Below, piece by piece: positions 18,186-27,472 of a stretch of DNA of 64,000 nt. Under the pieces are notes generated by a model. It worked only from the letters and a program-made list of their open reading frames with translations. It ran no database searches and was not told the DNA's origin. The position numbers and the translations under genes were made by a program. Origin of the DNA: an uncultured Sulfitobacter sp. (GTDB taxonomy: Bacteria; Pseudomonadota; Alphaproteobacteria; Rhodobacterales; Rhodobacteraceae). Location of the stretch: assembly GCF_947500075.1 (NCBI RefSeq), contig NZ_CANMQS010000002.1, positions 434,001 to 498,000 on the forward strand, read 5' to 3'. The first letter of the stretch is position 1. Each line of letters opens with the position of its first letter.

Positions 18186-19853
18186 ATGGCACGCGGATTT
18201 GGCGTTCGATTTCTGAGCGGTGCTTTGACCGGCGGCGTGGCTTCGACCGTTGTGGTGGGGGTTGTGTCGGTGCTGGCCCCGCCGCCGGCACCGCCCGAGG
18301 TCAGCTATGACGTGTCCGGCGCGGTCGCGCCTGCACAGACGGTGACGCCTGCTGACAGTGGCAAGACCGCCAGCCAGACAGATCGGGCTGTGACCGCACC
18401 GGCCGTTGTGCCACAGGCGCTGGCCCCTGACCCCGACAGTGTCGTGGCCATCGACAGTGCGACGCAGGAGCCCGCAGCGCTGCCCGAAACCGGCACGGCC
18501 GAAGCGCTGGATGCCCCGGCAGACAACAGCCAGATCGCCACGGCACCGGACAGCGAAGCGCCGGTGCTGCCCAACCCGCAAGCCAACGCCCCGGCACAAC
18601 CTCAGGCCGAAGCGCAAGCGACCATCAGCACAGAGCCCGCCCAGCCCCCCGCGCCAACCGAAGAAGTGACAGAGCAAGCAGCACTGGATGACAATGCCGC
18701 GCTCAGCACCCCCCAGCCCGGCGCACCGGAGGACAGCACAGCGCCACAGGCCGATCTGACCCCCGGCGATGACACCGCGCCCGCGCCGGATTCTGCGCCC
18801 CGGATTGCCGAGGACGACACCGCCGACACACCTGCCCCTGCACCGGACGACAGCGCGGAGCCGCTGGGGGCGGCTGAAACCACCGACACACCCGCGCCTC
18901 CAGCGGAAGAAGCGGACACGCAGGTGGCCACCACGCCAGACGTCCCGCAGATCATCGAAGAGGCAGAGCCGCTGCCAGATGCAGACCCCGCGACCGAAGA
19001 GACAACCGTGGCAGCCGCCACCGGGCCTGCTGTCGGCACCCCCGCAACGTCTCTGCTGGACCGGGACACGGGTGTTACCATCAATCGCCCGCAGCCGACC
19101 GACACCACCGAACCGGCTGTTGCGGCGCAGGATGATGTGCCTGTGCCGCGCGAGGCCGGGCGCGGTGCGCGCCCGATTGACCGTTATGCCCAGCCGTTTG
19201 AAGCAGCCGATGACAAACCGTTGATGAGCATTGTCCTGATCGATGACGGCACCACCCCCACCGCCGGTGCGGCGGGCATCGCGGCGCTGCGCAGCTTTCC
19301 CTATCCGCTCAGCTTTGCGGTCGACAGCCGTCTTGACGATGCCGCCGACCGGATCGCGCTCTACCGGAGCAAGGGGTTTGAGGTCATGGTGATGATCGAC
19401 CTGCCGCCCGGCGCACAGCCCGTGGATGCAGAGACGACTTTCGGCGTGGTGTTGTCCAACTTGCAGCAGGTTGTCGGTGTCCTTGAAGGGACGGAAACGG
19501 GATTTCAGGAAAGCCGCGATCTGGCCGATCAGGTCAGCGCGATTGTCGCCCAGACCGGACATGGTCTGCTGACCCAGTCGCGCGGATTGAACACCATGCC
19601 CAAGCTCGCCCGGAAAGAAGGCGTGCCCGCCGCCCCCGTGTTCCGTGATTTTGACAGCAAGGACCAAAGTGCCACGGTGATCCGACGGTTCCTCGATCAG
19701 GCGGCGTTCAAAGCTGGCCAGGAAGGGGCCGTGGTAATGCTGGGCCGGATGCGGCCGGACACGATTTCAGCTCTCTTGTTGTGGGGATTGCAGGACCGGG
19801 CCAGCTCTGTCGCGCTGTCGCCGATCTCTGCGGTGCTGAAGCGGGAGCCATAA
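18186..19853 (+). CDS. divergent polysaccharide deacetylase family protein with long disordered region
   Basis: A 555-residue protein in three parts: an N-terminal membrane anchor (GVRFLSGALTGGVASTVVVG), a ~290-residue low-complexity stretch rich in Pro, Ala, Asp, Glu and Thr (about bases 18301-19150), and a ~220-residue C-terminal domain of the divergent polysaccharide deacetylase (DUF610) fold beginning MSIVLIDDGTTPTAGAAG. The conserved Asp-rich DDG is kept. It probably works in the periplasm on cell-envelope polysaccharide or as a murein-associated factor; catalysis in this divergent family is unproven. ATG 18186 has AGGAG eight bases upstream. It is divergent from trpG. Confidence 0.75.
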   Translation: MARGFGVRFLSGALTGGVASTVVVGVVSVLAPPPAPPEVSYDVSGAVAPAQTVTPADSGKTASQTDRAVTAPAVVPQALAPDPDSVVAIDSATQEPAALPETGTAEALDAPADNSQIATAPDSEAPVLPNPQANAPAQPQAEAQATISTEPAQPPAPTEEVTEQAALDDNAALSTPQPGAPEDSTAPQADLTPGDDTAPAPDSAPRIAEDDTADTPAPAPDDSAEPLGAAETTDTPAPPAEEADTQVATTPDVPQIIEEAEPLPDADPATEETTVAAATGPAVGTPATSLLDRDTGVTINRPQPTDTTEPAVAAQDDVPVPREAGRGARPIDRYAQPFEAADDKPLMSIVLIDDGTTPTAGAAGIAALRSFPYPLSFAVDSRLDDAADRIALYRSKGFEVMVMIDLPPGAQPVDAETTFGVVLSNLQQVVGVLEGTETGFQESRDLADQVSAIVAQTGHGLLTQSRGLNTMPKLARKEGVPAAPVFRDFDSKDQSATVIRRFLDQAAFKAGQEGAVVMLGRMRPDTISALLLWGLQDRASSVALSPISAVLKREP

Positions 19854-19881
19854 GCGGGTCGGTTCCTGTTGGCAGCCCTGT

Positions 19882-19983
19882 CTTCCAAATGGTTCTAAAA
19901 ACCCCGCCGGAGGCATGAAATCTCTTCTGGACCGCCAAAAGAGATTTTAACGCTCCGCGGGGGTTTTTAGAACCATTTGGAAG
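19882..19983. repeat. 45-bp inverted repeat between convergent genes (CTTCCAAATGG family, pair A)
   Basis: Two imperfect 45-base arms (19882-19926 and 19939-19983) face each other across 12 bases. Each arm begins CTTCCAAATGGTTCTAAAAA, continues through a GC block and ends near ATCTCTT. Read outward, each arm looks like a small terminator: a GC hairpin, T5, then AGAACCATTTGGAAG. It lies between the convergent deacetylase and exported-protein genes, where a two-way terminator is expected. A second pair with the arms in the opposite arrangement is at 26221-26326. Confidence 0.75.
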
Positions 19984-19997
19984 AGGGGTGCGGTGCC

Positions 19998-20498
19998 TCA
20001 GGAGGTGCAGGCCCCCACAGGCACCATCGCCCGTGCCGTTGCGTCCATCACGGCGCTTTGCATCCCGCCGCCCATGGCCATCTGCACAGAAGCGCCCGCA
20101 ATTTCGGATCCGCTCACCGTGATTTCCCGACCGCCTGCGGTGTCATCCACATCAACGGTGAAGGCAACATGCGCGCCTGCGGCCAGACCACGCAACCGCA
20201 GCTTCACTGCGTTGTCGCCATCCAGCACGGTCGGCAGTTCCACCAGCGCGTCGCCGCCCGCGACCATCTCGAAGGGCTGGAACACCTCAACGCCGGCCCC
20301 GGCCCCGGTGACGTCAAAGATCAGGCCGGCAGGGGCGGTGCCCAGATTGAGCGTGACCTCCATTGCGGGCAGCGCACAATCGCCGGTGTTGGTCAGGGTG
20401 AAACGGTCCTTGGGCGCGCCTTCGTCGAAACGGACGGCAAGGTCGGCGGTTGCGGCAGTGGCGCTGAGCAGCAGGGTGCAGAGGGTCAGTCGGATCAT
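19998..20498 (-). CDS. conserved exported protein (aggregation-factor-core-like)
   Basis: A 166-residue secreted protein with a clear signal peptide (MIRLTLCTLLLSATAATA, cleavage after ATA) and a mature part of beta-sandwich composition, with phrases such as GAPKDRFTLTNTGDCAL and REITVSGSEIAGASV. I recall similar Rhodobacterales proteins being labelled aggregation factor core, but no function is established. Two Cys in the mature part (about Cys41 and the Cys near the C-terminus) could form a disulfide. It is 55 bases downstream of the desuccinylase-like gene on the same strand, and its end faces the inverted repeat. Confidence 0.6.
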   Translation of the reverse strand: MIRLTLCTLLLSATAATADLAVRFDEGAPKDRFTLTNTGDCALPAMEVTLNLGTAPAGLIFDVTGAGAGVEVFQPFEMVAGGDALVELPTVLDGDNAVKLRLRGLAAGAHVAFTVDVDDTAGGREITVSGSEIAGASVQMAMGGGMQSAVMDATARAMVPVGACTS

Positions 20499-20553
20499 GT
20501 GGTCTCTCCTTGGTTAGGGAGCGACCTAGCCCGCCTGCGCCGGGGCGCAAGGG

Positions 20554-21594
20554 TCAGATGATTTCATCCTCGTCAAACATCGGATCGGATTCCAGTTGGC
20601 TGGCCAGATCGTCCACTGTCGCCTCATCCGCGCGGGGGCTGAGCCGGGCGAGGTGGAAGACTGCGTCGCCTTCGTTCACCACCGGCAGGATCGCACGGCC
20701 AATGAGGATGCCGGCGCTGTCGGCGACCAGGTCGGTTTCGACCGCGCCGAAGGGATCGGCGACGCTGGCCAGCAGATCGCCCGTCGCCACCATCTCGCCC
20801 TCCGCGCGGAAGGTGCGCAGCAGCCCGCCTGCAGGTGCACGCAGCCAGTGGGAGCTGGAGCACAGGTGTGGGGTGGATTTGGCTTTTGCGATGCCCTTGG
20901 CCGGCAGCATGTTTTGTCCGCGCATCACCCGCAGGATGCCCGCCACGCCTGCGCGCACGGCCATTTCATCAAACCGCAGACCTTCGCCCGCTTCATACAG
21001 CACGATCGGCACGCCGTTTTTGGCCGCCACCGCGCGCAGCGAACCGTCGCGCAGGCCTGACGTCAGCACCACCGGTGCGCCGAAATCCAGCGCCATCTTG
21101 TGGGTGGTCTTGTCCCCCGGTGACACCCGCACCTGTGGCAGGTTGGTCCGGTGCACAGCTGCCGAATGCAGGTCCACGCCAAAATCGCAGCGCAGCACCA
21201 CGTCGTTGAGAAAGATATGGGCCAGCCGGGAGCCGAGGGACCCCGAGGGATGTCCCGGAAAGCAACGGTTCAGGTCACGCCGGTCCGGCAGATAGCGGGA
21301 GCGGCTGAGAAAGCCGTAGGCGTTGACCACCGGGATCACCAGCAAGGTGCCGCGAAGCGCGTTGAGTTGCGGCGAGCGCAGCAGGCGGCGGACGATTTCC
21401 ACGCCGATGACTTCATCGCCGTGCACCGCCGCGCTGACGAACATCGCGGGACCTGCGCGTTTGCCGTGCAGCACTTCGATGGACAGGCCAACGGGTGTGT
21501 GATCGGGCAGGGTGGAGACGGGCAGGGTGACAGAGGCGCGGTCACCGGGGGCGATGGTTTGGCCTGCGATGGTGAAAGGCGCGCGGGGGGGCAC
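20554..21594 (-). CDS. succinylglutamate desuccinylase/aspartoacylase family protein
   Basis: A 346-residue zinc-dependent carboxypeptidase-like (M14 fold) deacylase. The first zinc ligands are in AAVHGDEVIGVE (His and Glu); the third is in DLHSAAVHR. A C-terminal beta domain follows (about residues 240-340). The natural substrate is not evident; family members hydrolyse N-acyl amino acids or related amides. It starts two bases after the trpE stop, so it is co-translated with trpE, and no arginine-succinyltransferase genes are near. A specific AstE function is therefore not supported. Confidence 0.8.
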   Translation of the reverse strand: MPPRAPFTIAGQTIAPGDRASVTLPVSTLPDHTPVGLSIEVLHGKRAGPAMFVSAAVHGDEVIGVEIVRRLLRSPQLNALRGTLLVIPVVNAYGFLSRSRYLPDRRDLNRCFPGHPSGSLGSRLAHIFLNDVVLRCDFGVDLHSAAVHRTNLPQVRVSPGDKTTHKMALDFGAPVVLTSGLRDGSLRAVAAKNGVPIVLYEAGEGLRFDEMAVRAGVAGILRVMRGQNMLPAKGIAKAKSTPHLCSSSHWLRAPAGGLLRTFRAEGEMVATGDLLASVADPFGAVETDLVADSAGILIGRAILPVVNEGDAVFHLARLSPRADEATVDDLASQLESDPMFDEDEII

Positions 21595-21596
21595 GG

Positions 21597-23108
21597 TCAG
21601 TTCCGCCCCGATCCGTCAAACCGCGCGGCATCTGCCGCCGCACGTCGGATCGCGCCGGATTTGTGCACGGTTTCCATGAATTCGGCTTCCGCGTCGCTGT
21701 CATAGACCACGCCGCCGCCTGCCTGGATATAGAGCGTGTCGTCCTTGATCACCGCCGTGCGCAGGGCGATGCACATGTCCATATCACCGCCTGCGCTGAA
21801 ATACCCCACGCCGCCGCCATATAGCCCTCGTTTCTCGGGTTCCAACTCGTCAATGATCTCCATCGCGCGGACCTTGGGCGCGCCGGACACGGTGCCTGCG
21901 GGCATGCCGGCAAAGAAGGCATCGAGCGCATCTTTGTCCTCATGCAATTCGCCCACCACGTTGGAGACGATGTGCATCACGTGGGAGTAGCGCTCCACGA
22001 TGAATTCTTCGGTCGGGCGCACCGTGCCGATCTTGGCAACGCGGCCCACGTCATTGCGGCCCAGATCGAGCAGCATCAGATGTTCGGCCAGTTCTTTTTC
22101 ATCGGCGAGCAATTCGGCTTCCAGCGCGCGGTCCTCTTCGGGTGTGGCGCCCCGCCGGCGGGTGCCTGCGATGGGGCGGATGGTGACTTCGTTGCCGAAC
22201 ACCCGCACGAGGATCTCGGGCGAGGCCCCGACCACATGAAAGCCGCCGAAGTTGAAATAGAACATGAAGGGCGACGGGTTGGTGCGCCGCAATGAGCGGT
22301 AGAGCGCGAAGGGCGGCTGCGTGAACCCCTGCGCCCAACGTTGGCTTGGCACAACCTGAAAGATGTCGCCTGCCACGATGTAGTCGCGCGCTTTCTCCAC
22401 CGCCGCCTTGTAGCCCTCGCGGGTGAAATTCGACACCGGCTCGGGCGCTTCACCCTCATCGCCGAGATTGCGTGTGGCCGCAGGCATGGCGCGTTCCAGA
22501 TCGCGCACGGCGTCCATCACCCGCTCCGCCGCCTGCGCATAGGCCGCGCGGGCGGATTGTCCCTCCGACACCCAAGCGGGGGAGACCACGGTGACCTCGC
22601 CTTTGACACCGTCGAGCACTGCAATCACCGAAGGGCGCAGCATCAGCGCGTCGGGCAGACCGAGCGGATCAGGGTTCACATCCGGCAGATGCTCCACCAG
22701 CCGGATCATGTCATAGCCCAGATAACCAAAGAGCCCCGCCGCCGCCTGCGGCAGGTCTTCGGGCAGGTCGATGCGGCTTTCCGCAATGAGCGCCCGCAGG
22801 GTGTCGAGCGGATTGCCCGGTATGTCCTCAAACGCATCGGCATCAAAGCGGGCCGCGCGGTTGATGGCGCAAGCCTCCCCCCGGCAGCGCCAGATCAGAT
22901 CAGGTTTCATCCCGATGATCGAATAGCGTCCGCGCACATCGCCGCCCGTCACACTTTCCAGCACAAAGGCGTTTTCTGCCGCACCCGTCAGCTTGAGCAT
23001 CAGGGACACGGGCGTGTCGAGGTCCGCCGCCAGCCGGGTGTAGACGACCTGATTGCGGCCCGCTGCATAGGCCGCTTCAAAGGCATCAAAGTCGGGGGTC
23101 AGTGCCAT
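21597..23108 (-). CDS. trpE: anthranilate synthase component I
   Basis: A 503-residue chorismate-utilising enzyme making anthranilate with ammonia from TrpG. The N-terminal domain carries the tryptophan-feedback region (LESVTGGDVRGRYSIIGMKPD with the LLES-like element). The catalytic domain shows PSPFMFYFNFGGFHVVGASPEI, PIAGTRRRGATPEED, LDLGRNDVGRVA and GTVSGAPKVRAMEII, all standard. It is separated from trpG and trpD by 3.6 kb, placed between ppiD (6 bases away) and the desuccinylase-like gene (2 bases away). No leader peptide or attenuator is visible directly before it. Function is secure. Confidence 0.96.
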   Translation of the reverse strand: MALTPDFDAFEAAYAAGRNQVVYTRLAADLDTPVSLMLKLTGAAENAFVLESVTGGDVRGRYSIIGMKPDLIWRCRGEACAINRAARFDADAFEDIPGNPLDTLRALIAESRIDLPEDLPQAAAGLFGYLGYDMIRLVEHLPDVNPDPLGLPDALMLRPSVIAVLDGVKGEVTVVSPAWVSEGQSARAAYAQAAERVMDAVRDLERAMPAATRNLGDEGEAPEPVSNFTREGYKAAVEKARDYIVAGDIFQVVPSQRWAQGFTQPPFALYRSLRRTNPSPFMFYFNFGGFHVVGASPEILVRVFGNEVTIRPIAGTRRRGATPEEDRALEAELLADEKELAEHLMLLDLGRNDVGRVAKIGTVRPTEEFIVERYSHVMHIVSNVVGELHEDKDALDAFFAGMPAGTVSGAPKVRAMEIIDELEPEKRGLYGGGVGYFSAGGDMDMCIALRTAVIKDDTLYIQAGGGVVYDSDAEAEFMETVHKSGAIRRAAADAARFDGSGRN

Positions 23109-23114
23109 CGCGGA

Positions 23115-24956
23115 TCAGGGGAAGTTGACGTGCACGGCTTGCAGCGCACGCTGGTCGATCTGCGGCACGGCGCGCGTGACCACGTCATTGGCATAGATGT
23201 TGAAGATGTCCTGCGCGAGGTTCTGGCTGATCTGGGCGGACAGCTGATCCAGCAGGGCATTGCTTTGTGCGTCCTCGCTGGCGGGGGTGATGGCGTCCAG
23301 CCGCACAATCGCGACGGTGGCGTCACCGGGCAGCACGGTCACATCGCCCACATCCATCTGGAAGACCTGATCGATGAAACCGGGAGGGGCGCGGTCGACA
23401 AAGGCATTGCGCAGCATCTCTGTCTCCACCAGCGCATCAAGGCCTGCGGCCTCAAACGCCACGGCGCCATCTAGGTCTGCGACCAAAGCGGTGGCCTGAG
23501 CGGTCAGATTGGCAACCACCTGTTCGGCTTTCCATGCCGCTTCCACATCGGCGCGGGCGTCCACAAAGGGATTGGGCCGTTCCGGCAGCGCTTCATCCAG
23601 CTGCATGGCAAAGAGGCCGCCATCCGCCAATTGGTCGATCTTGGGGAAATCCCCTTCGCTCAGCGCGGCGGCGGCTTCGCGGAAATCGCCGTAGGCGGCA
23701 ATGCCTTCGCTGCTGTTTTCGTCCCAGGTCAGCGTGCCAAGGGTGATCTCGGTGGCTTCGGCAAGCTGTTCCAGTGTGACGCCGCCGGCAAGCTGGTCGT
23801 CGAGATCCTGCGCGCGGGCCTCAACCGCGCGCACCGCGCGGGTCAGGGCAAGCTCTTGTTGAAGGTCGGGGCGGGCGTCCTCAAAGGAGGTGTTCTGCGC
23901 AGGCAGCACACCGTTCACGCGGAAAAGCGCGGGCCCAAGGCTGCTGGGCAGGGGGCCGACCACATCACCAACTTCTGCGGCAAAGACAGCCTCACCCGCC
24001 GCATCAAGTTCCAACCGGCTGACATCGCCCAGATCCACATCCTGCAAAGCCAGACCGCGCGCCTCGACAAGACTGTCGAACGTGGCACCGTTCACTTCGA
24101 GGGCGGCAGCACCGCGGTTTGCGGCTTCCTCGTCAGCGAAGACCAGACGTTCGACAAGGCGGCGTTCGGGCTGGTTGTACTGGTTGGCGCGGGCATCGTA
24201 TTCGGCGCGCAGCTCATCCTCGGGCACCTCGATCTCATCAATCAGCGCATCGGGGCTGAGCCATGCGTAGGTGATGACTTTGCTGGGGGGCAGGGTGAAG
24301 GCATCTGCGTTGTCGTCGTAATAGCGCTGGAGTTCGTCATCGCTGGGGGCGGCAATAGGGTTGGTCAGGTCCGCTTCGCTGAGCAGGCTCCAGGTGAAGC
24401 TGCGTTCCTCACCCACGTAGGACACCAGTGTGCGGGCATAGGCCTCCGGCATCTCGACCCCGCCGACAATGGCACCTTGCAACAGGGTGCGCGCGGCTTC
24501 TTCGCGCAGGGAGGTCTCAAATTCCGCTTCCGTCACGCCGCCCTGCTGCAAGGCAAAGCGATAGCTTTCGCGGTCAAAGTCCCCGTTCACGCCCTGAAAG
24601 GAGGGGATTTGCAGGATCTCTTCGCGCAGGGATACGTCTCCGATGGACAGGCCCATCTGTGTGGTTTCATGGTCCAGCGCGCGGTTTTGCACCAGCCGCT
24701 GCAAGACAGCCCGGTCCAGCCCAATTGCCTGTGCCTGTGCAAAGGGCAGGGGTTCGCGGGTCTGGGCTTCAATCGCGCGGATTTCGTTCTGCAACTGGCG
24801 CGCGTAGACATCGACCATCACCGGCTTGTCGCCGACGGTACCAATGGTGCGCAGATTGCCGCTGAGGTTGGTGGCGCCAAAGCCTGCAAGCCCGACGAAC
24901 AAGAACCCCATCAGGATCCACATTGCGCCTTTTGAAATCTTGCTGCCTTTGGCCAT
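23115..24956 (-). CDS. ppiD: SurA/PpiD-like periplasmic peptidyl-prolyl isomerase
   Basis: A 613-residue membrane-anchored chaperone. A single N-terminal membrane helix (GAMWILMGFLFVGLAGFG) follows a short basic cytoplasmic stretch, then a SurA-N/PpiD-N chaperone domain and a weak parvulin-type rotamase region in the middle, all expected in the periplasm, where it helps outer-membrane proteins fold at the Sec exit. ATG 24956 is chosen because the first 20 codons of the longer frame read unnaturally. It ends six bases before trpE, so the two are probably co-transcribed. The family is secure; the degree of isomerase activity is not. Confidence 0.85.
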   Translation of the reverse strand: MAKGSKISKGAMWILMGFLFVGLAGFGATNLSGNLRTIGTVGDKPVMVDVYARQLQNEIRAIEAQTREPLPFAQAQAIGLDRAVLQRLVQNRALDHETTQMGLSIGDVSLREEILQIPSFQGVNGDFDRESYRFALQQGGVTEAEFETSLREEAARTLLQGAIVGGVEMPEAYARTLVSYVGEERSFTWSLLSEADLTNPIAAPSDDELQRYYDDNADAFTLPPSKVITYAWLSPDALIDEIEVPEDELRAEYDARANQYNQPERRLVERLVFADEEAANRGAAALEVNGATFDSLVEARGLALQDVDLGDVSRLELDAAGEAVFAAEVGDVVGPLPSSLGPALFRVNGVLPAQNTSFEDARPDLQQELALTRAVRAVEARAQDLDDQLAGGVTLEQLAEATEITLGTLTWDENSSEGIAAYGDFREAAAALSEGDFPKIDQLADGGLFAMQLDEALPERPNPFVDARADVEAAWKAEQVVANLTAQATALVADLDGAVAFEAAGLDALVETEMLRNAFVDRAPPGFIDQVFQMDVGDVTVLPGDATVAIVRLDAITPASEDAQSNALLDQLSAQISQNLAQDIFNIYANDVVTRAVPQIDQRALQAVHVNFP

Positions 24957-25021
24957 GCGGATTGCCCCCTTCTGCCTTGTTTTGCTGTGTCTAGGCGGTC
25001 TGCACAGCGGCGGCAAGAGGG

Positions 25022-26200
25022 TTACGCAGAGGGCAGGGCAGCCAACCGATCAAAAAGCAGCGAGATGCCGTTGGCATCGAGGTTTGCAAACGCAATGCGC
25101 AATTGCCGCGCGCCGTTTGCGTCTTCCGGGGGATAGAACATCGTGCCTGGCAGACACAGGATGCCCGCAGTTCTGACCAGCTCTGGCGCAAGGTCCCTGG
25201 AGGCGGTCGCAAACGGATGTGACATATAGGCAAAATAGCCGCCCAGCCCCAGCAGTTTCCAGCCCTGCGCATCCAGCTTGGGCATGTTGGCCGTGATCGC
25301 TGCCCGGCGGCTGAGGATCTCATCCCGCTCCCCCGCGAGCCACTGGCCGAGGTTCTCCAACCCCCAAAGGGCGGCGTGCTGACCCAATTGCCCCGGACAG
25401 ATTGCGACAGTGTCGAGGAACTTCTCCACTTCCGCCAGCCGCTCTTCACTGGCGATCATCGCCCCGACCCGGTGGCCGGTGAGCCGGTAGGCTTTGGAAA
25501 ACGAGTAGAGATGGATCAGCGTGCGGGCCCAATCGGGGTCCTGAAACAGATCATGGGGCGGGCCCGACCGGCTGTCAAAATCCCGGTAGGTCTCATCAAG
25601 GATCAGCGCAATGCCATGCCTGCGCGCCAGGTCTGCAAAGCCGCGCACCAGATCGGCAGGATACTCCACCCCGGCGGGATTGTTGGGGGTGACCAGCGAA
25701 ATCGCCCGTGTCTGTGGGGTAATCAGCGCCTCGGCCCTCTCCACATCGGGCAGCAGGCCTGCGCCCGTTTCAAGCGGTACAGAGCGCACTCCGGACATGT
25801 CGAGCCACATCTTGTGATTGAAATACCACGGCGTCGGCAGGATGACCTCATCCCCTTCGGCACAAAGCGTGGCAATCGCTGCTGCAAACGCCTGATTGCA
25901 TCCCGAGGTGATCGCGACCTGCGCAGGCTGAACCTGCCTGCCATAGATCGCGGTGGTCTTGGCCGCCAAAGCCTCCCGCAGCATCGGCAGACCCAGAACC
26001 GGCCCATAAAGATGCGCATCATCGCGGCTGAGTGCGGCATCCGCCATGGCCTGACGCAGCCCGGTTGGCGGCGGATCCACCGGAGCGGCCTGGCTGACGT
26101 TGATCAGCGGTTTGTCGGCTGAAAACGATACCCCTTCCAGCCAGCGACGCGCTTCCATCACCGGGGGTGGAAAGGTTGTGGCGGTGCGGGGAAGGCTCAT
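25022..26200 (-). CDS. class I/II pyridoxal-phosphate aminotransferase
   Basis: A 392-residue fold-type I aminotransferase. The N-terminal SQAAPVDPPP, the LYGPVLGLPMLREALA stretch, TPNNPAGVEYP and the PLP-lysine motif LYSFSKAYRLTGHRVG (Schiff-base Lys) are present, with a C-terminal Arg in ARQLRIAFAN. The substrate cannot be told; aspartate or aromatic amino acids are plausible. It is 65 bases upstream of ppiD on the same strand. Its upstream region contains the palindromic repeat pair B. Confidence 0.82.
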   Translation of the reverse strand: MSLPRTATTFPPPVMEARRWLEGVSFSADKPLINVSQAAPVDPPPTGLRQAMADAALSRDDAHLYGPVLGLPMLREALAAKTTAIYGRQVQPAQVAITSGCNQAFAAAIATLCAEGDEVILPTPWYFNHKMWLDMSGVRSVPLETGAGLLPDVERAEALITPQTRAISLVTPNNPAGVEYPADLVRGFADLARRHGIALILDETYRDFDSRSGPPHDLFQDPDWARTLIHLYSFSKAYRLTGHRVGAMIASEERLAEVEKFLDTVAICPGQLGQHAALWGLENLGQWLAGERDEILSRRAAITANMPKLDAQGWKLLGLGGYFAYMSHPFATASRDLAPELVRTAGILCLPGTMFYPPEDANGARQLRIAFANLDANGISLLFDRLAALPSA

Positions 26201-26220
26201 GATGCGGCTCCGGAGCGATA

Positions 26221-26326
26221 AAGAGATTCTAGCCCTTCGGGGAGGTTTTTTGAACCATTTGGAAGGGGCGGCACCCGTGGTCTTCCAAATGGTTCCAAAA
26301 ACCCTGCCAGAGGCTTAAGACTTTTT
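26221..26326. repeat. second CTTCCAAATGG-family repeat pair (pair B, arms back to back)
   Basis: Two arms of the same family as at 19882-19983, but in the opposite layout: the CTTCCAAATGG ends meet in the middle (26255-26292), with 16 bases between them. The minus-strand arm (26326 to 26282) lies just after the gpt stop and reads as a GC block, T5, then GGAACCATTTGGAAG, which fits a terminator of the fabI-lysE-gpt operon. The other arm (26221-26265) carries CCCTTCGGGG followed by T6 on the plus strand. GC blocks differ between arms while the 14-base CTTCCAAATGGTTC core is constant. Confidence 0.7.
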
Positions 26327-26333
26327 TGGCGGA

Positions 26334-26855
26334 TCAGTCCTTCCCGCGGTACGGCTCTACGTATTGCAGGGCCATGTCCCAGGGGAAGAATATCCATGTG
26401 TCCTGGCTGACGCCGGTGATGAAGGTATCGACCTGCGGCTCGCCTTCGGGTTTGGCGTAGACGGTGGCGAAATGGGCCTGCGGGTAGAGATCGCGCACCA
26501 GTTCGAGGGTCTTGCCGCTGTCGACAAGGTCATCGACGATCAGGATGCCGGTGCCATCGCCCATCATCTCGGTGTTGGGGGATTTCAGCACCTTGGCTTC
26601 CCGGCGCTGGTCGGCCTTGCCGCCGCCCGAATGGTAGGACACGACCGAGATGGTATCGACCGTGCGGATGTCCAGCTCGCGCGCGACGATCATTGCGGGC
26701 GCCATGCCGCCGCGGGTGATGGCCACGACCGCGCGCCATGCGCCTGCGTCGGGGCCTTTGCCATCCAGCCGCCAGGCCAGCGCGCGGCTGTCGCGGTGGA
26801 TCTGGTCCCAGCTGATGTGAAAGCCTTTCTCATGGGGCAGTCTTTGGTCGGACAT
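26334..26855 (-). CDS. gpt: xanthine/guanine phosphoribosyltransferase
   Basis: A 173-residue purine salvage enzyme making XMP and GMP from the bases and PRPP. The PRPP-binding motif is [14 protein letters not shown]; the region [20 protein letters not shown] and the C-terminal [10 protein letters not shown] with the purine-stacking aromatic residues match Gpt. The gene is four bases after the LysE-family gene and ends just before repeat pair B. A purine salvage role with xanthine preference is likely by family. Confidence 0.92.
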   Translation of the reverse strand: MSDQRLPHEKGFHISWDQIHRDSRALAWRLDGKGPDAGAWRAVVAITRGGMAPAMIVARELDIRTVDTISVVSYHSGGGKADQRREAKVLKSPNTEMMGDGTGILIVDDLVDSGKTLELVRDLYPQAHFATVYAKPEGEPQVDTFITGVSQDTWIFFPWDMALQYVEPYRGKD

Positions 26856-26859
26856 GGGC

Positions 26860-27462
26860 TTACCTTTCGATCATGAGCTTGAGGCCGAAACCGCCCAGCA
26901 AGGTGGCGGCGATGCGGTCGAAGACGGGTTTGAGGCGCAGGTACCCGCGGCGCGCGGCGGGCATGCTGAGCAGGGTGGCAAAGAGGGTGTAGAACAGCCA
27001 CTCCAGCACCATATGGTTGGCCACCACAATGCCGATCTCTGCGGGGTGCAGGGGCGCAGGGAAGACTACAAGGATGACCGCTGCGGCAAACAACATGGAT
27101 TTGGGATTGCCGAAGTTCACCAACAGCCCGGCCGCGAAGCTGCGCGCTTTCAGGACAGGGGCATCGGAGGGTGTGTCATGGGCATGGCGCCACGTCTGTA
27201 TGGCGATCCAGATCAGATAGAGGGCACCGCCGATCTTGAGCGCCGTATAGGCCCAGGGAAAGAGTGTGAACAGGCTTTCCAGCCCCAGAAAAGCCGCCAG
27301 GGTCCAGCAGGCAGCGGCCGTGCCGAGCCCGAAACCGGTGAGGATGCCCGCCAGACGTCCCGAGGTCACGGTGGTCTTGATGACATAAAGCATCGCGGCA
27401 CCGGGGCTGGCGAGGGCAGCCAGCAGGACCAGATTGAAGGCGATCAGGCTTTGCGCATCCAT
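26860..27462 (-). CDS. LysE/RhtB family amino-acid exporter
   Basis: A 200-residue inner membrane protein with about six hydrophobic segments. The family N-terminus ([23 protein letters not shown]) contains the conserved Pro-Gly after the first helix, and [17 protein letters not shown] is the usual LysE/RhtB central motif (NPKxxLFF). It probably exports an amino acid or a metabolite; the substrate is not evident. It lies between fabI (10 bases) and gpt (4 bases), so the three genes form an operon. Confidence 0.85.
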   Translation of the reverse strand: MDAQSLIAFNLVLLAALASPGAAMLYVIKTTVTSGRLAGILTGFGLGTAAACWTLAAFLGLESLFTLFPWAYTALKIGGALYLIWIAIQTWRHAHDTPSDAPVLKARSFAAGLLVNFGNPKSMLFAAAVILVVFPAPLHPAEIGIVVANHMVLEWLFYTLFATLLSMPAARRGYLRLKPVFDRIAATLLGGFGLKLMIER

Positions 27463-27472
27463 CAGGCCATGC

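Noticed and set aside
18153-19667. 504-codon minus-strand frame rich in Gly, Cys and Arg
   Set aside because: Reverse reading of the Pro/Ala/Asp/Glu-rich linker of the deacetylase-like gene; low-complexity artefact.
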